Part shown: piece after piece, positions 28,695 to 37,428 of the stretch
How the letters are laid out: every line of letters starts with the position of its first letter
Position numbering within the stretch: position 1 is the first letter of the stretch
DNA from: Shewanella metallivivens
GTDB lineage: Bacteria; Pseudomonadota; Gammaproteobacteria; Enterobacterales; Shewanellaceae
DNA length: 59,735 nt
Direction of reading: 5' to 3'
Assembly (NCBI RefSeq): GCF_028750675.1
Contig: NZ_JAQQPZ010000008.1
Span: forward strand, 1-59,735
Notes under the pieces: model-generated
Seen by the model: only the letters and a program-made list of their open reading frames with translations
The model's database searches: none
What the model was told of the DNA's origin: nothing
Position numbers and translations under genes: made by a program

Positions 28695-29636
28695 ATGGCA
28701 ATTCAGTGGTATCCAGGACACATGCATAAAGCACGCAAAGAGATTGAAGAGGCAATGCCTCAGGTCGATCTAGTGATTGAAGTGCTCGATGCGCGCATTC
28801 CCTACAGCAGTGAAAACCCGATGGTGTCACAACTACGTGGCGACAAACCTTGTATTAAATTACTGAATAAATCAGATTTAGCCGATCCCGCAATTACAGA
28901 GCGTTGGATTGAGTATCTTGAACGTGAACAAGGCGTAAAGGCCTCTGCAATTACCACTTTACAGCCCGGCATGGTCAAAAACATTCCCGATATTTGCCGT
29001 AAACTGGTACCGCACCGTGATGTCATAGAAAAAGACATTCGCACCATGATTATGGGGATCCCAAACGTGGGTAAATCAACCATCATCAATACCCTTGCGG
29101 GTCGCACAATCGCCAAAACCGGTAACGAACCTGCGGTCACCAAAAACCAACAACGCATTAATTTACGTAACGGGATTGTGCTTTCAGACACCCCAGGTAT
29201 TTTGTGGCCAAAAGTCGACAACGAAGCGAGCAGTTATCGCCTAGCTGTTACTGGTGCAATTAAAGACACCGCGATGGAATATGAAGATGTGGCGATGTTT
29301 GCCGCTGAATATTTTTTAAAAGCGTACCCAGAAGCCATACTTGAACGTTATAAACTAAGTTCATTGCCCGATACAGACATCGGTTTACTTGAAGCTATTG
29401 CGGGCTCACGCGGTGCACTTCGTCCTGGCGGGCGTATTGATTACCACAAAGTATCAGAGTTGTTGTTACACGATTATCGTTCAGGACGAATTGGCTTACT
29501 AAGCCTAGAAACACCTGAAATGGCTGAAGCTGAAAAAATCGAAGTCGCACGACTCCTTGCTGAAAAAGAAGCGCTTAAACAACAAAAAATCGCCCAGGAA
29601 AAACTCAAACGCTCTGGTAAACGACATAACGACTAA
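28695..29636 (+). CDS. Ribosome biogenesis GTPase YlqF/RbgA family
   Basis: 313 residues with circularly permuted GTPase motifs: G4 NKSD near residue 57 precedes G1 GIPNVGKST near residue 121 and G3 DTPG near residue 168. This order defines the YlqF/RbgA group, which assists late 50S subunit assembly. The C-terminal part is helical and Lys/Glu-rich and probably binds rRNA. No partner gene nearby. The orthology with Bacillus RbgA is a family-level inference. Confidence 0.9.
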   Translation: MAIQWYPGHMHKARKEIEEAMPQVDLVIEVLDARIPYSSENPMVSQLRGDKPCIKLLNKSDLADPAITERWIEYLEREQGVKASAITTLQPGMVKNIPDICRKLVPHRDVIEKDIRTMIMGIPNVGKSTIINTLAGRTIAKTGNEPAVTKNQQRINLRNGIVLSDTPGILWPKVDNEASSYRLAVTGAIKDTAMEYEDVAMFAAEYFLKAYPEAILERYKLSSLPDTDIGLLEAIAGSRGALRPGGRIDYHKVSELLLHDYRSGRIGLLSLETPEMAEAEKIEVARLLAEKEALKQQKIAQEKLKRSGKRHND

Positions 29637-29678
29637 CCTCACTTAAGGTTAATCGTTTGGCCGAGCTAAAATAAATGA

Positions 29679-30173
29679 TTAACCGCCTCTGGCTGAAACC
29701 AGTTGAGTTGCTAATGCAGCGAGACTGGTTTCAAGCAAATCAATCACCTGCTCAAACCCATGTTCTCCTCCATAATATGGGTCTGGCACTTCTGTCACAC
29801 CCGTTGTAATAAAATCGAGGATTAAGTGTATTTTGTGACGGTATTGGACTGGGCAGCGCTCAAATAAATCGTTCATATTATCGTTATCTGCGGCCAATAT
29901 AAGATCAAATCGTTCAAAATCATCATCTCTTACTTGCCTTGCTTTCATCCCTGAAAAATCTAAACCCCGCTTAGTACCTGCAGTAACACTGCGACAGTCC
30001 GGCGGGTTGCCTTTATGGTAAGCAATCGTGCCTGCTGAATCGACAGTCAACGACAAATCATGTAACTTCACTTGTTGCTTGAACACTGCCTCAGCAGTAG
30101 GTGAACGGCAGATATTGCCCATGCACACAAATAATACCGAAGAAACCTTAGCTAAATATGCATCATCAATCAT
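29679..30173 (-). CDS. Low-molecular-weight protein tyrosine phosphatase
   Basis: 164 residues. The C-x5-R active site is CMGNICRS at residues 17-24, and the general-acid aspartate lies in DPYYGG near residue 130. The family removes phosphate from tyrosine (or arginine) residues. No capsule or exopolysaccharide kinase (Wzc type) is near, so the role is likely a general housekeeping one. It converges with ylqF; an 8-bp inverted repeat GGTTAATC/GATTAACC with a long loop lies in the 42-nt gap. Confidence 0.9.
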   Translation of the reverse strand: MIDDAYLAKVSSVLFVCMGNICRSPTAEAVFKQQVKLHDLSLTVDSAGTIAYHKGNPPDCRSVTAGTKRGLDFSGMKARQVRDDDFERFDLILAADNDNMNDLFERCPVQYRHKIHLILDFITTGVTEVPDPYYGGEHGFEQVIDLLETSLAALATQLVSARGG

Positions 30174-30227
30174 GTCGTCTACCTATTAATAATTATTATT
30201 GATATTTGAATTAAACTCAGTCTGTCA

Positions 30228-31076
30228 TTATTGTGGCGGACGCTCACGTAAAAATGTGGCAAATCGTGGCGTGCCTTTCTGGGTAAAACCCAAATATTGA
30301 TAGGTGATAATCGCGCCTATGGCTGGCGGGTTCTGTCTTTGTTTATCCGTTAAGCCGCTGCCAATTTTAAAAATGACCCCTTGCTGATTTTTAACCATTA
30401 ACGCCCCAAGCATACCAAAATACTTTCCTTTACCGGCACTATGGCCAATAACCACTGCTTCAGCATCATATTTAGGTTTTAATTTAACAATAAATGGGCT
30501 TCGTCCTACCGTATATAAGGCTTGCCGATAATGCAACATTAACCCCTCACCACCGGCAGAGACCACCTTATCTCGCTCAGCAAACAGTGCTTCGGTACTG
30601 GAAATAGTTTGCTGTGTAATTACCTGCAGCTGTTTTACGTTAGCCTGTGCAACAAGTTGTTTCATGGCCTGATAACGAACTTCAAACGTACCGGGATGAG
30701 AAGGTAAATCAAACAGCATGTATTTCACTCTCTTCCACTGCTCATCTTCAGTATGCTCGGTGCGAACGAGTGCCGAAACTTGTTCAAATAAACCATGGCC
30801 CATCCACAATTCACCGTCTAGGGCATAATGCGGAAAGTGTTGAGTAAACCATATAGGCAAATCGATTTTACGGCCGCTGCGGGTCAGCATTTGTTGACCG
30901 TCCCAGTAACCTCTCACACCATCGAGTTTTTCACTGACTAAATAATCCGCGACTATCAATTCATCTGAATACTGACTGGCGAGCTGTATTTCGGGGACCG
31001 GCAGGCGCTCACTGACACAAGGGAAACTGTAGAGCGTGAAAAAGATGAAAAATACAATACAGGGTATACGTAACAT
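30228..31076 (-). CDS. Exported ATP-dependent DNA ligase (LigE/Lig B-type periplasmic)
   Basis: About 282 residues. A hydrophobic signal peptide (LRIPCIVFFIFFTLYSFPC, near residues 3-21) precedes a compact nucleotidyltransferase core. The ligase motifs are present: the adenylated lysine in SEKLDGVRG near residue 50, DGELW, EGLML, and IVKLKPKYDAEAVVIG; an OB-fold half with IFKIGSGL follows. No extra domains, typical of Lig E enzymes found in competent Proteobacteria and predicted to act in the periplasm. The ATG at 31076 has AAGGA 6 nt upstream; a TTG two codons earlier is less likely. Confidence 0.9.
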   Translation of the reverse strand: MLRIPCIVFFIFFTLYSFPCVSERLPVPEIQLASQYSDELIVADYLVSEKLDGVRGYWDGQQMLTRSGRKIDLPIWFTQHFPHYALDGELWMGHGLFEQVSALVRTEHTEDEQWKRVKYMLFDLPSHPGTFEVRYQAMKQLVAQANVKQLQVITQQTISSTEALFAERDKVVSAGGEGLMLHYRQALYTVGRSPFIVKLKPKYDAEAVVIGHSAGKGKYFGMLGALMVKNQQGVIFKIGSGLTDKQRQNPPAIGAIITYQYLGFTQKGTPRFATFLRERPPQ

Positions 31077-31223
31077 AAACAATCCTTGGCAATTAACTTG
31101 TGCCTCATGGCAAAGTTAAGCCTAGTACAGCGACAGTGGTTGTGCATTTCAGCTTAAAATCACTGCAAGCCGATAAGGTGAATGTTACAATCTATTTGAT
31201 ATTAAGACAGGAAAATAACGTTC

Positions 31224-31604
31224 ATGAAACCAGCAAATAATCATGGTCTTAAACGCGTATTCCGCGCCACGGGATTCTCAATGAAAGGCTTAAAAGCCGC
31301 CTGGAAAAACGAAGCAGCATTTAGGCAAGAAGCGGTTTTAGCCTTGTTAATGCTGCCTATTGCATTACTGATGGATGTCAGCACGACAGAACGATTATTA
31401 ATGATAATGACATTGATGATTGTATTAATCGTTGAACTGATCAACTCCGCCATTGAGGCTGTTGTTGACCGTGTAGGCGCAGAAAGACACCCATTAAGCG
31501 GGCAAGCTAAAGACATAGCTTCAGCAGCAGTATTTGTTAGCCTTGTGATGTGTGCAATGACCTGGGGAACGGTGCTGTGGCCGCGAGTAATGAATGTAAT
31601 TTAA
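31224..31604 (+). CDS. dgkA: Diacylglycerol kinase
   Basis: 126 residues with three membrane segments. The active-site residues sit in the conserved EAAFRQEAVLA and ELINSAIEAVVDR elements. It recycles diacylglycerol from membrane-derived oligosaccharide synthesis into phosphatidic acid. GGAAAA precedes the ATG by about 9 nt. Monocistronic. Confidence 0.95.
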   Translation: MKPANNHGLKRVFRATGFSMKGLKAAWKNEAAFRQEAVLALLMLPIALLMDVSTTERLLMIMTLMIVLIVELINSAIEAVVDRVGAERHPLSGQAKDIASAAVFVSLVMCAMTWGTVLWPRVMNVI

Positions 31605-31635
31605 TCGTGGTTTCATCAGCGCACCCACTATTTAA

Positions 31636-32493
31636 CTATACAGCCTTTGTATTCCCTGCAGATAAGATGGCAATAGCTTGTTCTACATTGGCAAGCCTCT
31701 CATTCTCAGCCCAATATGCACCATAAACATTGCGAGTGATAGGCGCGGCATTTTCAACATAATGTAATGTGTTATCAGCAATATAAGACTCTACCAACAC
31801 TTCGGGTAAAAAAGCAGCCCCCCCATTATTGTGCAAAAAATCCAACGCCATTCTTGCTGAACTTGTATGCAATATTGGGGCTGGCAACATGGTAAATGCT
31901 TGGGCATGGGTGATGTTAAACGCCGTACCCCAATCGACTTTGATGTAAGCTTGGTTTGATACTTGTTCTAGTGTCAGCCCTTTTTGCTTACTGACTAAAA
32001 ATAATCTTATTTGCGCCAATTTAACTAACTCAATTTCGTCCAATTTTGGCGGGTCAAACGTAATTGCAATATCTAAACTGCGTTCAATCAATTGTCTGGT
32101 CATAACAGACTCTGATAACACTTCAGTCCTTAACGCCACCCCCTCTAAACCCAAATGCAGCGGCTGTAGATAACGTTGTAGATACGCATCCCAAATGTTG
32201 TGACCTGCAGAGATGGTTAATTGAGAACGGTGTTGCTGATTTAAAATAATATCTTGTTTTGCCCTTTCCCACGCATTCAATACCGCCTCAGCATGACCGA
32301 GCATCCTTTCGCCTGCAGGAGTGGGTTGAATATTGTTACGTAGTCTTTCAAATAGATCGACACCCAGAATGCCCTCTAGTTGCTTTATTCGAAAGCTAAC
32401 GGCACTGCGGGTAAGATAGAGATTTTCCGCCGCTTTGCCAAAGTGGCGCGTACGGGAGACTTCTAAAAAAGTTTTTAATAAATCTGTATCCAT
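31636..32493 (-). CDS. hdfR: LysR-type regulator HdfR
   Basis: 285 residues. The N-terminal winged HTH begins MDTDLLKTFLEVSRTRHFGKAA, nearly the E. coli HdfR start, and a LysR effector domain follows. HdfR represses flhDC in enteric bacteria; targets in this organism are unknown. It is divergent from maoP exactly as in E. coli, which supports the name. Confidence 0.88.
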   Translation of the reverse strand: MDTDLLKTFLEVSRTRHFGKAAENLYLTRSAVSFRIKQLEGILGVDLFERLRNNIQPTPAGERMLGHAEAVLNAWERAKQDIILNQQHRSQLTISAGHNIWDAYLQRYLQPLHLGLEGVALRTEVLSESVMTRQLIERSLDIAITFDPPKLDEIELVKLAQIRLFLVSKQKGLTLEQVSNQAYIKVDWGTAFNITHAQAFTMLPAPILHTSSARMALDFLHNNGGAAFLPEVLVESYIADNTLHYVENAAPITRNVYGAYWAENERLANVEQAIAILSAGNTKAV

Positions 32494-32601
32494 AAAAATT
32501 CTTCACCATGAAGGACAAAATATTTTGATTTAAAAATTGATAATACTAGCCAATACTCCAGTTGAAAATCTTTATATCTCATAATCTAGAAGGTATTAGC
32601 C

Positions 32602-33030
32602 ATGTCTCAGCAATCATTTGTCAATGCGAAACAAGGTATTGAAGCTCACGCTAATGGATCAAGTGACAGTTTCCGCTCTACTAAACGCTTCTATGATGAC
32701 GCTAATTTCCCTAAAGGGTTTAAGCGCTGTGGTGATTTTACCAGTAAGGAAGCCGACTTGCTTGAACAACATGGTCAAGCAATGAAAAATTTATCTGACG
32801 GTACACAGTTACCTTGTAACGTTGATGAAGACCAATTTGTACAAGTATTACAAGGAAAAATGGCGCCATCAACGCCAATGGAATTATTATGGGCTAAATA
32901 CTGCCGCCTAGCCAAAGGTAAACCCTTTTACGCAGTAGTAGGGACTATCCATACTCCGGCAAGCCCAAAGGTTGAAATTGAATTTGACGATGTTGAAGAC
33001 GATTCAACCGACACAGATGAATCTGAATAA
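32602..33030 (+). CDS. maoP: MaoP (DUF413/YifE), Ori macrodomain organiser
   Basis: 142 residues, soluble, with the DUF413 core (SFRSTKRFYDDANFPKGF to ELLWAKYCRLAKGKP) and an acidic tail. In E. coli, MaoP acts with the cis site maoS, located near maoP, to organise the chromosomal Ori macrodomain. The 108-nt hdfR-maoP gap is where such a site would lie, but I could not confirm a maoS match. AGAAGG lies about 8 nt before the ATG. Confidence 0.88.
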   Translation: MSQQSFVNAKQGIEAHANGSSDSFRSTKRFYDDANFPKGFKRCGDFTSKEADLLEQHGQAMKNLSDGTQLPCNVDEDQFVQVLQGKMAPSTPMELLWAKYCRLAKGKPFYAVVGTIHTPASPKVEIEFDDVEDDSTDTDESE

Positions 33031-33478
33031 ATCGAGTTTCATTGACTAAAACAACCGCTTACAACTTGTAACATAAACACAACAAATCGCATAAAAAAGT
33101 AGAGCCATTTTTGCTCTACTTTTTTGTTTTTGCCATAAAACCGACGATCACATAAAACTTGTCAATCATCTAGCACCCTCACTATTTCTAGCTTTACTCA
33201 CAAAAAATGACTTTTACGTCCTTAAGGTCAAACTATTGAGGCAAAGTATGATTTGACGCAATAACTAGACACAATTACTTCACATTTAGTTGCAAGGTGC
33301 TAATATGTTGGCTGAACAGATTACCGTGTTTATTTTGCTTGAAGTTTATGACAACACCTTTTGATGGCCCACACCTTGGTTATCGTTGTAAATAAATACA
33401 TTCAGTCTCAAATACAGTAACAGCATCATATGAAGACGCATATCTTTTGACACTAAAAAAATTAAATGCGGAGTTTCA
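33031..33478. other. Intergenic region after maoP
   Basis: About 450 nt. Apart from the terminator at 33093-33125 I see no credible gene, RNA or repeat; the right part presumably contains the promoter of the outer membrane protein gene. Confidence 0.6.
33093..33125 (+). terminator. maoP terminator
   Basis: AAAAAAGTAGAGC/GCTCTACTTTTTT arms (13 bp) with a 7-nt loop and T run; A and T runs on both sides. Confidence 0.92.
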
Positions 33479-34399
33479 ATGATTAGACCCTTTTTTTATT
33501 TTGTTATGTTAGCTTTGTTAGTTCCGACGGCTTATGCAGCCAGTAACCATAATAAGCACAATAACCATGCTTCAGTAGAAACCGATACATACACCTTCGA
33601 TATAGGTGTATTTTATGCCAATTCAGATTCAAACATTATTGTCACCAATCCTAAAAACGGCGGCACCTTCCCCATTGATTTTGAAGATGAGTTTTTACTC
33701 GCAGAAGAGCAATACTTACCGTATTTTGAATTTAAATACGCTTTTAATCAGCGCCATAATCTATACATTGATTGGAAATCGTTAGATCGCCAAGCTGATA
33801 ACAATTCCATCAGCCAAGACTTTATTCTTGAAGATATCGACGGCAAAGACTACCTGATTGAGGTGGGAGCCAAACTAAATACCGAATTGAACATCGATAT
33901 TTTACGCATTGGCTATGGATATGATGTCTGGCAAGGTACTAACTATTCTGTAGGATTTTCTGTAGGGTTACATACCATGTTCATCGAAACCTCGTTTAAA
34001 GGTACGATTGGGACATGTATTCCTGGCACCGACTTAACCAGTTTATGCAGTAATGTTGTTGACACCCCAGAAGTCGTTGACGAAAACTTTACCGCCCCAC
34101 TACCCAATATTGGGATGTATGCTGCCTATGAGTTTTATTCTGGGTGGGAGATTTATGCCCATACTCAATATTTTGCCATTGAGTATGATGATGTAGACGG
34201 TTCGTTACTTGACGTACGTTTGGGCGTACAAGCTAAATTTTGTGAAAATTGGTCGCTAAAATTTGCGTATAATTATTATGACGTTGACATTACCATTGAA
34301 AAAAAACGTAAACTGAACGGTGGCGAATTAAGAACCTTTGATTACAATATTGACTATAGTTTTACAGGCCCAATGTTTGCGGTCTCTTACGCATTCTAA
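33479..34399 (+). CDS. Outer membrane beta-barrel protein, function unknown
   Basis: 306 residues. A signal peptide (MIRPFFYFVMLALL to AYAA) is followed by a His/Asn-rich linker (SNHNKHNNH) and then alternating polar/aromatic strands typical of a beta barrel, ending in SYAF with the C-terminal phenylalanine that outer membrane proteins need for insertion. Two cysteines in GTCIPGTDLTSLCSN near residues 180-194 may form a loop disulfide. I do not recognise a named family. The His-rich stretch could bind metal, but this is a guess. Monocistronic. Confidence 0.75.
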   Translation: MIRPFFYFVMLALLVPTAYAASNHNKHNNHASVETDTYTFDIGVFYANSDSNIIVTNPKNGGTFPIDFEDEFLLAEEQYLPYFEFKYAFNQRHNLYIDWKSLDRQADNNSISQDFILEDIDGKDYLIEVGAKLNTELNIDILRIGYGYDVWQGTNYSVGFSVGLHTMFIETSFKGTIGTCIPGTDLTSLCSNVVDTPEVVDENFTAPLPNIGMYAAYEFYSGWEIYAHTQYFAIEYDDVDGSLLDVRLGVQAKFCENWSLKFAYNYYDVDITIEKKRKLNGGELRTFDYNIDYSFTGPMFAVSYAF

Positions 34400-34421
34400 T
34401 CTCTTACTTTGACAGCACAAT

Positions 34422-34443
34422 AGCATCTTAGGATGCTTTTTTT
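34422..34443 (+). terminator. Terminator after the outer membrane protein gene
   Basis: AGCATC/GATGCT arms with a TTAG loop and T7, 22 nt after the stop codon. Confidence 0.9.
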
Positions 34444-34535
34444 GTGATCCGTTAAATGATAATGTCCTACTATAAATTTTATTATACCCTCCATCACTTT
34501 AATAACTGTTCATAGCCCTGCTCATGAGGCACTTA

Positions 34536-35561
34536 ATGTCTAATACGTTATTACAAACCGCAGCTGCCAATCTTAAAAAAGCGGTTCCGTTAATGTTAAA
34601 ATATAAAATTCCAACCACGCCTACAAATTATGCACTTTGGTATGCTTATGTTGGTGAACAAAATCCTATTCTTAATCAAGAGCTTGATACTGTAGTTAAG
34701 CAAAATCAAACCTGTTCACCCGTGACCAGTGAACTACTCTATCGAAAGCATGTGGCCGATCCAGTAGAGCTTGATATACGCGAAATGCGTAAAAACTTAG
34801 ATGCCATGGTTTGTGAACTGTCTCAATCATTAAGAGATACCAATTTAGACACAGAGACATTTCAAACCCAAATTGAAAAAGACTTTAAGAAACTTAGCGT
34901 TCTAGAAACCGAAGGGTTCTCGCTAGAACAAGTCATTGGCGTAGTGCGGAGCATCGTTAAAGAATCCTCAAGTATTCGCTCAAGTACAGTCAGTTTTACC
35001 GAGCAATTACAAAAGGCCCAGTCTGAAATAGATACCCTGAAAACTCGTTTAGCAGAATCAGAAAAAGACATGCTATTTGACGCATTAACCAACGTGCTCA
35101 ATCGCCGGGCATTTAACGATGACATCGACGCCCAAATAACGACATCGCCAACGGGCACTTGCCTGATTTTAATTGATATTGATCACTTTAAAAACTTCAA
35201 CGACTCTTTTGGCCACCAGCTAGGTGACTTAGTGTTAAAAACCGTTGCAAAACGTATTCAAGAAGCCTGTCGTGATGGAATTAAATTGTACAGGTATGGT
35301 GGTGAAGAATTTGCCATTATCGTGCCGAGCAGCCAATTAAGAGTGGCAAGACAGCTAGCTGAAGGGATCCGCAGAGCACTGGAAAAACTCAGTGTTAAAG
35401 ATCGCCGCAGTGATAAAGTCATTGATTCTATTACTGCATCATTTGGTGTAGCAGAGTGGAAACCTAAACAAAATGTGGGGCAACTAATTGAAGCCACAGA
35501 CAAGCTATTGTACGAGGCAAAGCGCCTCGGACGTAACCGAGTGATGCCTATCTCCGGTTAA
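34536..35561 (+). CDS. GGDEF-domain diguanylate cyclase
   Basis: 341 residues. The N-terminal 170 residues are helical with a coiled-coil stretch (QKAQSEIDTLKTRLAESEK) and no membrane segment. The C-terminal GGDEF domain has an intact active site, YGGEEFAII, so it should make cyclic di-GMP. The inhibitory site position five residues upstream reads RDGI instead of RxxD, so product inhibition may be lost. I chose the ATG at 34536, which has GAGG 6 nt upstream; an ATG four codons earlier overlaps that site. The sensory input of the N-terminal region is unknown. Confidence 0.88.
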   Translation: MSNTLLQTAAANLKKAVPLMLKYKIPTTPTNYALWYAYVGEQNPILNQELDTVVKQNQTCSPVTSELLYRKHVADPVELDIREMRKNLDAMVCELSQSLRDTNLDTETFQTQIEKDFKKLSVLETEGFSLEQVIGVVRSIVKESSSIRSSTVSFTEQLQKAQSEIDTLKTRLAESEKDMLFDALTNVLNRRAFNDDIDAQITTSPTGTCLILIDIDHFKNFNDSFGHQLGDLVLKTVAKRIQEACRDGIKLYRYGGEEFAIIVPSSQLRVARQLAEGIRRALEKLSVKDRRSDKVIDSITASFGVAEWKPKQNVGQLIEATDKLLYEAKRLGRNRVMPISG

Positions 35562-35582
35562 TTTTTCTAATCAATAAACCAT

Positions 35583-35619
35583 AAAACTCAACCTAAGCCT
35601 TCAGCCGGTTGAGTTTTTT
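35583..35619 (+). terminator. Terminator after the diguanylate cyclase gene
   Basis: AAACTCAACC/GGTTGAGTTT arms (10 bp) with a 13-nt loop and T run, 22 nt after the stop. Confidence 0.88.
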
Positions 35620-35637
35620 ATTGGTTAATGATGATAA

Positions 35638-35900
35638 TACCATTGCGCATTAATAAGTGACCACTCAGAATGCGTCCAGCGGTTTTTGATTAAGGCGTCG
35701 CTATGTAGTCATGGTTGTTCCCTTTCAAATAGCGAGAACGTAAAGCAAAAGCGGCTGGGGCATTCCTTTTAGGCGAGTTTTAAAAGGGCTTACACTGCGT
35801 TGCATGACTTCGAAAGAGAATCACTATTCATTCAGTCATTCGCCTTGTTTAAGCCCTTTTAAACTCTCGCTGAAAGATCACTTACTAACGCGCAATGGTA
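35638..35900. mobile_element. MITE-like element, copy 1, overlapping the 3' end of bioD
   Basis: 263 bp bounded by 23-bp terminal inverted repeats: TACCATTGCGCATTAATAAGTGA on the left and its complement on the right with two mismatches. A second, inner pair of inverted repeats (around GGCGAGTTTTAAAAGGGCTTA and TAAGCCCTTTTAAACTCTCGC) lies at about 35771-35792 and 35853-35877. No reading frame inside resembles a transposase. TA at each tip is compatible with a TA target duplication. A second copy lies at 54741-54988. Confidence 0.85.
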
Positions 35901-36635
35901 TAACTCTGGTAATTGCACATAAGCTGCCGCATTTTCAGCACTTGGATTGGCAAGATGTGGCACATAGCCTAAAAAAGGCGCTTGCATCATCTGTTGTAAA
36001 CTTTGCAAATTGTCTTCAATAAAGGCCATGTCGGCATCAACCTGATTGGCCACCCAACCAGCAATACTCAAACCATCGGCTAGTAGCGCTTCTTGCGTTA
36101 ACAACGCATGATTTAAGCACCCCAGTTTCATCCCAACAACAAGAATAACGTCAATTGTCCCATTGTAATTAGCCCCTTTCATTGCATCACAGCCCAGGCT
36201 TTTAGAAGAGGTATACTGCTGAAGCTTCGCTTGCAATAACTTAACCGTATCAGATAAATACTCGCCATTGCCTAACGGTAAACGCCAACCACCAGCACCT
36301 TCAATTAAAGCAAAATCGGCACTGACCATTGCCGGATGGAACATTGCATCAAGCACCCCTTGTGCGCTTAACGCGGTATGGACCTGCGAGGCTGCAATAT
36401 GAGGCGCAATTGCCGGCTCAAAACTGATAGGGTTGACTTCTTGATAAGCTAAGCCCATGTTCGATTGCGCCATTAACATCAATGCATCACTGTTGCGCAA
36501 CCCACTTTCATTCATCTCACAACCTGAGGCAATAGGTTTAAAACCGCATTTTTGCCCTTGTGCTTTCGCCAATAATGCCGAGGATATTAAGGTTTTACCG
36601 CTATCTGTGTCGGTTCCAGTGACAAAATACAACAT
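35859..36635 (-). CDS. bioD: Dethiobiotin synthetase
   Basis: 258 residues. The P-loop GTDTDSGKTLISSAL near residue 7 and EGAGGWRLPL near residue 112 identify ATP-dependent dethiobiotin synthetase. It is about 30 residues longer than E. coli BioD. An insertion (around AKLQQYTSSKSLGCDAMKG) precedes the conserved VILVVGMKLGC, and the last 13 residues, YHCALVSDLSARV, with the stop are encoded by the terminal repeat of the MITE-like element. Four nt separate it from bioC. Function is likely kept because the catalytic parts are intact. Confidence 0.93.
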   Translation of the reverse strand: MLYFVTGTDTDSGKTLISSALLAKAQGQKCGFKPIASGCEMNESGLRNSDALMLMAQSNMGLAYQEVNPISFEPAIAPHIAASQVHTALSAQGVLDAMFHPAMVSADFALIEGAGGWRLPLGNGEYLSDTVKLLQAKLQQYTSSKSLGCDAMKGANYNGTIDVILVVGMKLGCLNHALLTQEALLADGLSIAGWVANQVDADMAFIEDNLQSLQQMMQAPFLGYVPHLANPSAENAAAYVQLPELYHCALVSDLSARV

Positions 36636-36639
36636 AGTG

Positions 36640-37410
36640 TTAGCCCCGTTTAGCGCGGATAAACGCGATTTGATACGTTAAGGGAATGCCTTTTTCTGTG
36701 CGCAGCGTGTTGGCTAATTCAACTCGTTGTTGCCATTGCTGCTTTTTTAGCAACGGCCGGTTTGAGTTATGCTGATGCTGAGCAAATGACGCCCCAACCC
36801 CTTTAATGGAATACAGCAAGCTACGTAAATCATCAAAATACACTTGAATGCTTTCAAGTTTGATATCAATACTTTCCCATGTATCACCCTGGAATTGAGA
36901 TGACATAAATGCTTGTTTTAACGCCGAAACAGAATGAAATTGATTGACATGAAAACCTAGTGTTTTCAGTTCCGCTAGACTGCCATCTGCCACAATACTC
37001 ACGTGACACTCGCCATTAGGGCGTAACACGCGCTGAAATTCGCAAAATGCTTGAGGCAATTTGGGGCACCACTGTAATGCTAAATTAGAATAAATACTGT
37101 CAACTGATGCAGTCTGTAACCCTAAAGCTTGGGCATCAGTGCACAATGGCAAATAATCTGTAAATTGTTGCGTTAACTCAGTAAGCATACCCTGAGCAAT
37201 GTCGACAGCCACAACCTGATTAACAGCGTTAAATGCACCAAAATCGGTGCCTGGCCCAGCCCCTACGTCTAATAAGGTGCCGTATAAATTTGCGTGTTGT
37301 AATAACTGATGAGCACTTAAACGTTGCAATACATCATGCTGTTTGTAATGGCTTGCAGCACATGAAAACTTATTGGCCAGTGGATTATCTAACGTCATGA
37401 GGTTTCTCAT
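36640..37410 (-). CDS. bioC: Malonyl-ACP O-methyltransferase BioC
   Basis: 256 residues. SAM-dependent methyltransferase with the glycine-rich motif LLDVGAGPGTDF near residue 45 and the start SCAASHYKQHDVLQ typical of BioC. It methylates malonyl-ACP so that the fatty acid enzymes can build pimeloyl-ACP methyl ester. Part of bioB-F-C-D. No bioH lies in the window; the demethylating esterase must be elsewhere. An alternative ATG lies four codons downstream. Confidence 0.92.
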   Translation of the reverse strand: MRNLMTLDNPLANKFSCAASHYKQHDVLQRLSAHQLLQHANLYGTLLDVGAGPGTDFGAFNAVNQVVAVDIAQGMLTELTQQFTDYLPLCTDAQALGLQTASVDSIYSNLALQWCPKLPQAFCEFQRVLRPNGECHVSIVADGSLAELKTLGFHVNQFHSVSALKQAFMSSQFQGDTWESIDIKLESIQVYFDDLRSLLYSIKGVGASFAQHQHNSNRPLLKKQQWQQRVELANTLRTEKGIPLTYQIAFIRAKRG

Positions 37411-37428
37411 TGATCCAAATTGATGTCA

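Noticed and set aside
32494..32601. A maoS-like site in the hdfR-maoP gap
   Set aside because: The gap is the right place, but I could not recall and match the E. coli maoS sequence reliably, so no site is claimed.
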